64,000 nucleotides of DNA from Cordilura impudica (taxonomy: Eukaryota > Arthropoda > Insecta > Diptera > Scathophagidae), in assembly GCA_963682025.1 (NCBI GenBank), contig OY821518.1:34275502-34339501 (forward strand), read 5' to 3'. Made by a program: the position numbers and the translations under genes. The notes beneath the pieces are model-generated. The model ran no database searches. It was not told the DNA's origin and worked only from the letters and a program-made list of their open reading frames with translations. Position 1 is the first letter of the stretch; the number at the start of each line of letters is the position of its first letter. Below, in pieces: positions 61,701 through 64,000 of the stretch.

Positions 61701-61832
61701 AGATGGTTATTTACCCGCGAAACAATAACAAGTCCTTACTGACATCCACCAGATTTGCAATATAACGCATTGATCTGACTTACTGAACCTCCCTGTGGAA
61801 TATGCTGACTATGTATATTCCCACTATGAATA

Positions 61833-62459
61833 TTTAAGTCCCGATACACACTATGAAATTTTTCTTTCTGATTCTCTTAATTCTCTTAATTCTCTTTTAA
61901 ACTTTCGTCCGTGTCTACACACAGAAAACAGATTCATTGTGGCTACCGAATTTATTACCAACTGAATTGCGATAATACTAACAACCGATTTTCGGGTTCA
62001 CGATGATTACAATTCCATTGCCTTAACAGAAAATATTTTATAATAATAGAAAATTTGCAGATGATATTAAATTTCTGTTAATACCATCGAAAATGCGGTT
62101 GGTCCGCTTAAGATCAACTCGGTAATGAAATTCAAGATTTTTTCATGTTTACTGTAAAATTATTTTTCTTGTTTGGCATTTCCAGAAGAAAAACTTTTTA
62201 TTTATTTTTTAATTTAAATCGGTTTTTTTGATTGATTTTGCTTTTTCTTTTCAAGCTTTTATTTTTAAGCTTTACTTAAATCAAATTAATTAAAATTTAT
62301 TTCAATTTATTATCTGAAAGAAAACAATTACCAATTAAAAAACATAAGACAATTTCCGAGTACACGAACGCATGTATCCCGTGCCATTCTTCTCTGCCCT
62401 CTCACCTATATACTCAGACTTTCAGAAAGAAAAATTTCATAGTGTGAACCGAGACTTAA
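61833..62459. mobile_element. MITE F, TTAA-flanked, about 38-bp inverted ends
   Basis: TTAAGTCCCGATACACACTA at the left pairs with the inverse of the right end (read inward TTAAGTCTCGGTTCACACTA). TTAA is at 61833-61836 and 62456-62459. The pairing continues through TGAAATTTTTCTTTCTGA. TTAA target sites are typical of piggyBac derivatives; assignment is tentative. No ORF. Confidence 0.65.
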
Positions 62460-64000
62460 GTCAAATTTTAATTATGTTAAAATTTAAGAACATGAAAACA
62501 ATTGGAATGCAGAAGAATTCTTCGGCATTTTTATAACACGTTAACACGTTTTCCTGAAAAATCGAATAAGGGTTCCATTTTAATTTTTTGATAGGGTATG
62601 ACTGCGGATGATATTAAAAAAAGACAATTAAGTCTTTCTTATATCCGTGATTGTAATTAAACGAAATTTGTTTAAAAACAGTTCTAGATTTTTATCTAAA
62701 TTTGCCCTTAAACACTAAAATTAAATTAATAAACAGTTTGTGTAATATTGAACTTGTCTCTTAAATCAATATTATTGCTATAATTCTCATAATCAAAGCT
62801 AGGATATTTGTATATATATTCAAAAATTACCAATAATTTTTAATAAAACATTTAGTTCTCTCGTTTTGATATGAATCGCGAATCACAACAATGCGTTTTA
62901 TATACTCGTATAAATTTTTATGATTAAGTTTTATAATATTAAGAAAAAAAACTTTAACTTTAAATCTTTTATTATATTTTTGTAATATAGAAAACATATG
63001 AAAATCAAATAAGTTATATTAAAAAAAAATATCCATAAAATTTTTTAAAAAGTTTCAGTCTTATTAAATAACATAAAAAGAGTTTTATATAAAAAATGTT
63101 AAACATAATAAAAAAAACAAACAAAAAAAATTAATAAATGAAACTACCAGCCAGCAAAATTCTGAACGCTCAAAAATTTGAATCATTAATTACTTATTTT
63201 TAAATCTACAGATTTTTTATTTTTCAGAATCCAAAATCATTTAATTATTATTATTAAAAAAAAAACGAATATATAATAATAATTTAAAGAATAAATTCAG
63301 ACATACCTTATTTTTAAAATCATGTAATAAATTCCACTCACATATCTAATAAAGAATTTTGCTAGTTATAAATCGATATATCCGTACTCTGGACATTTGT
63401 GGCGTCTTTATCTCAAATTTGAAATAAAATGACACTAATGACTCAATTAAATTAAGCACCTTCACACACAAAAATTTTTGAGTTATAAAAAAAAAACTTG
63501 GAAAACGACCTAGCGTGGGTTATAGGTATTGTTGAGTACATTACAAATTGTGTCAAAAAATGTCAAAAACGCCCTAAAATTCAGAAGTGTTTCTTAAAAA
63601 AACCGTTTTCAGTGATGTCAACTTATCGACCTGTATTTAGTCAATTTTTGTTCCAGTTTAATTTTTTTTAACGCGTTTGGAAAGAAAACTGATTACGCTT
63701 TAAAATGACATGCATTTTTTGACACATTTGTAAATTATAAGTATTGTTTTTGTTAGGAATATCTAAAAAAAAATAAATTTTTCCACTTTTTTTATTTTAA
63801 AAGCTTTTTTGATTTTAAAAGCTTTTCATATGAAAGCTTATAAAAATTAATACCAATATATAAAGTTCTGAATAAAACATGGTTTTCTTTTTCAAATCGG
63901 ATTAAAATTGTAAAAGTTATTCAACGTCTTTTTTTTAGTATTTTGTCCCCCAGCGCAAAAAATATGGATAAAACAAATAATTAACTAAACAAAAACATTG
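62460..64000. other. AT-rich region without identifiable genes
   Basis: About 1.5 kb, AT-rich, with no ORF of note, no inverted repeats and no recognisable mobile element. Confidence 0.55.

Overview
The window is animal nuclear DNA, most likely from a brachyceran, probably calyptrate, fly. It is very AT-rich and packed with nested transposons (mariner/Tc1, Transib, hAT, RTE and other LINEs, Helitrons, MITEs). One ordinary host gene is split by GT-AG introns. There is no operon structure and no prokaryotic signal. The species call is an inference; no marker gene is present.

Host gene: a TBC1D19 orthologue runs on the + strand from 27689 to 57990. I could assemble 11 coding exons, joining in phase into 504 codons (the human protein is about 526 residues). 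Seven introns are 59-147 bp. Introns 2 (12.9 kb), 8 (7.3 kb) and 10 (7.9 kb) have been inflated by transposons, so most of the window's second half is intron. The TBC domain appears to lack both canonical catalytic fingers.

Left flank (1-27.6 kb): a mariner fragment split by an RTE LINE (1-1600); a Helitron carrying another Helitron (1675-2547); repeated copies of a short element resembling DINE-1; a LINE (6.9-8.0 kb); a long-inverted-repeat element with one transposase-like ORF (9386-12145); a Transib element with a perfect 5-bp target duplication (12588-15419); a Tc1-like remnant with long inverted repeats, one arm split by an RTE (16.1-18.0 kb); and the first copy of a 2.9-kb duplicated segment with an internally deleted Transib (22.7-25.6 kb).

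Intron 2 (28-41 kb): a tandem minisatellite, Helitrons, the second copy of the 2.9-kb segment, and a mariner into which a larger Transib of the CACAGTG-ended family has jumped (33.9-38.1 kb). Intron 8 (42.3-49.7 kb): tandem DINE-like copies, a Tc1 with a nested Helitron, and two MITE families. Intron 10 (49.9-57.8 kb): a DINE-like element hit by a MITE containing a 600-bp expanded 11-bp satellite and by a hAT with an 8-bp duplication. The hAT holds a tRNA-SINE with a 12-bp duplication and a 3.3-kb element with an almost complete but frameshifted transposase-like gene.

Right flank (58-64 kb): AT-rich DNA, LINE RNase H and pogo/Tigger remnants, a long pyrimidine tract, and a TTAA-flanked MITE.

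The most interesting content is the two Transib (RAG1-related) families with RSS-like heptamer ends, and two transposase-like elements (9.4-12.1 kb and 53.5-56.8 kb) that I cannot place in a named superfamily.
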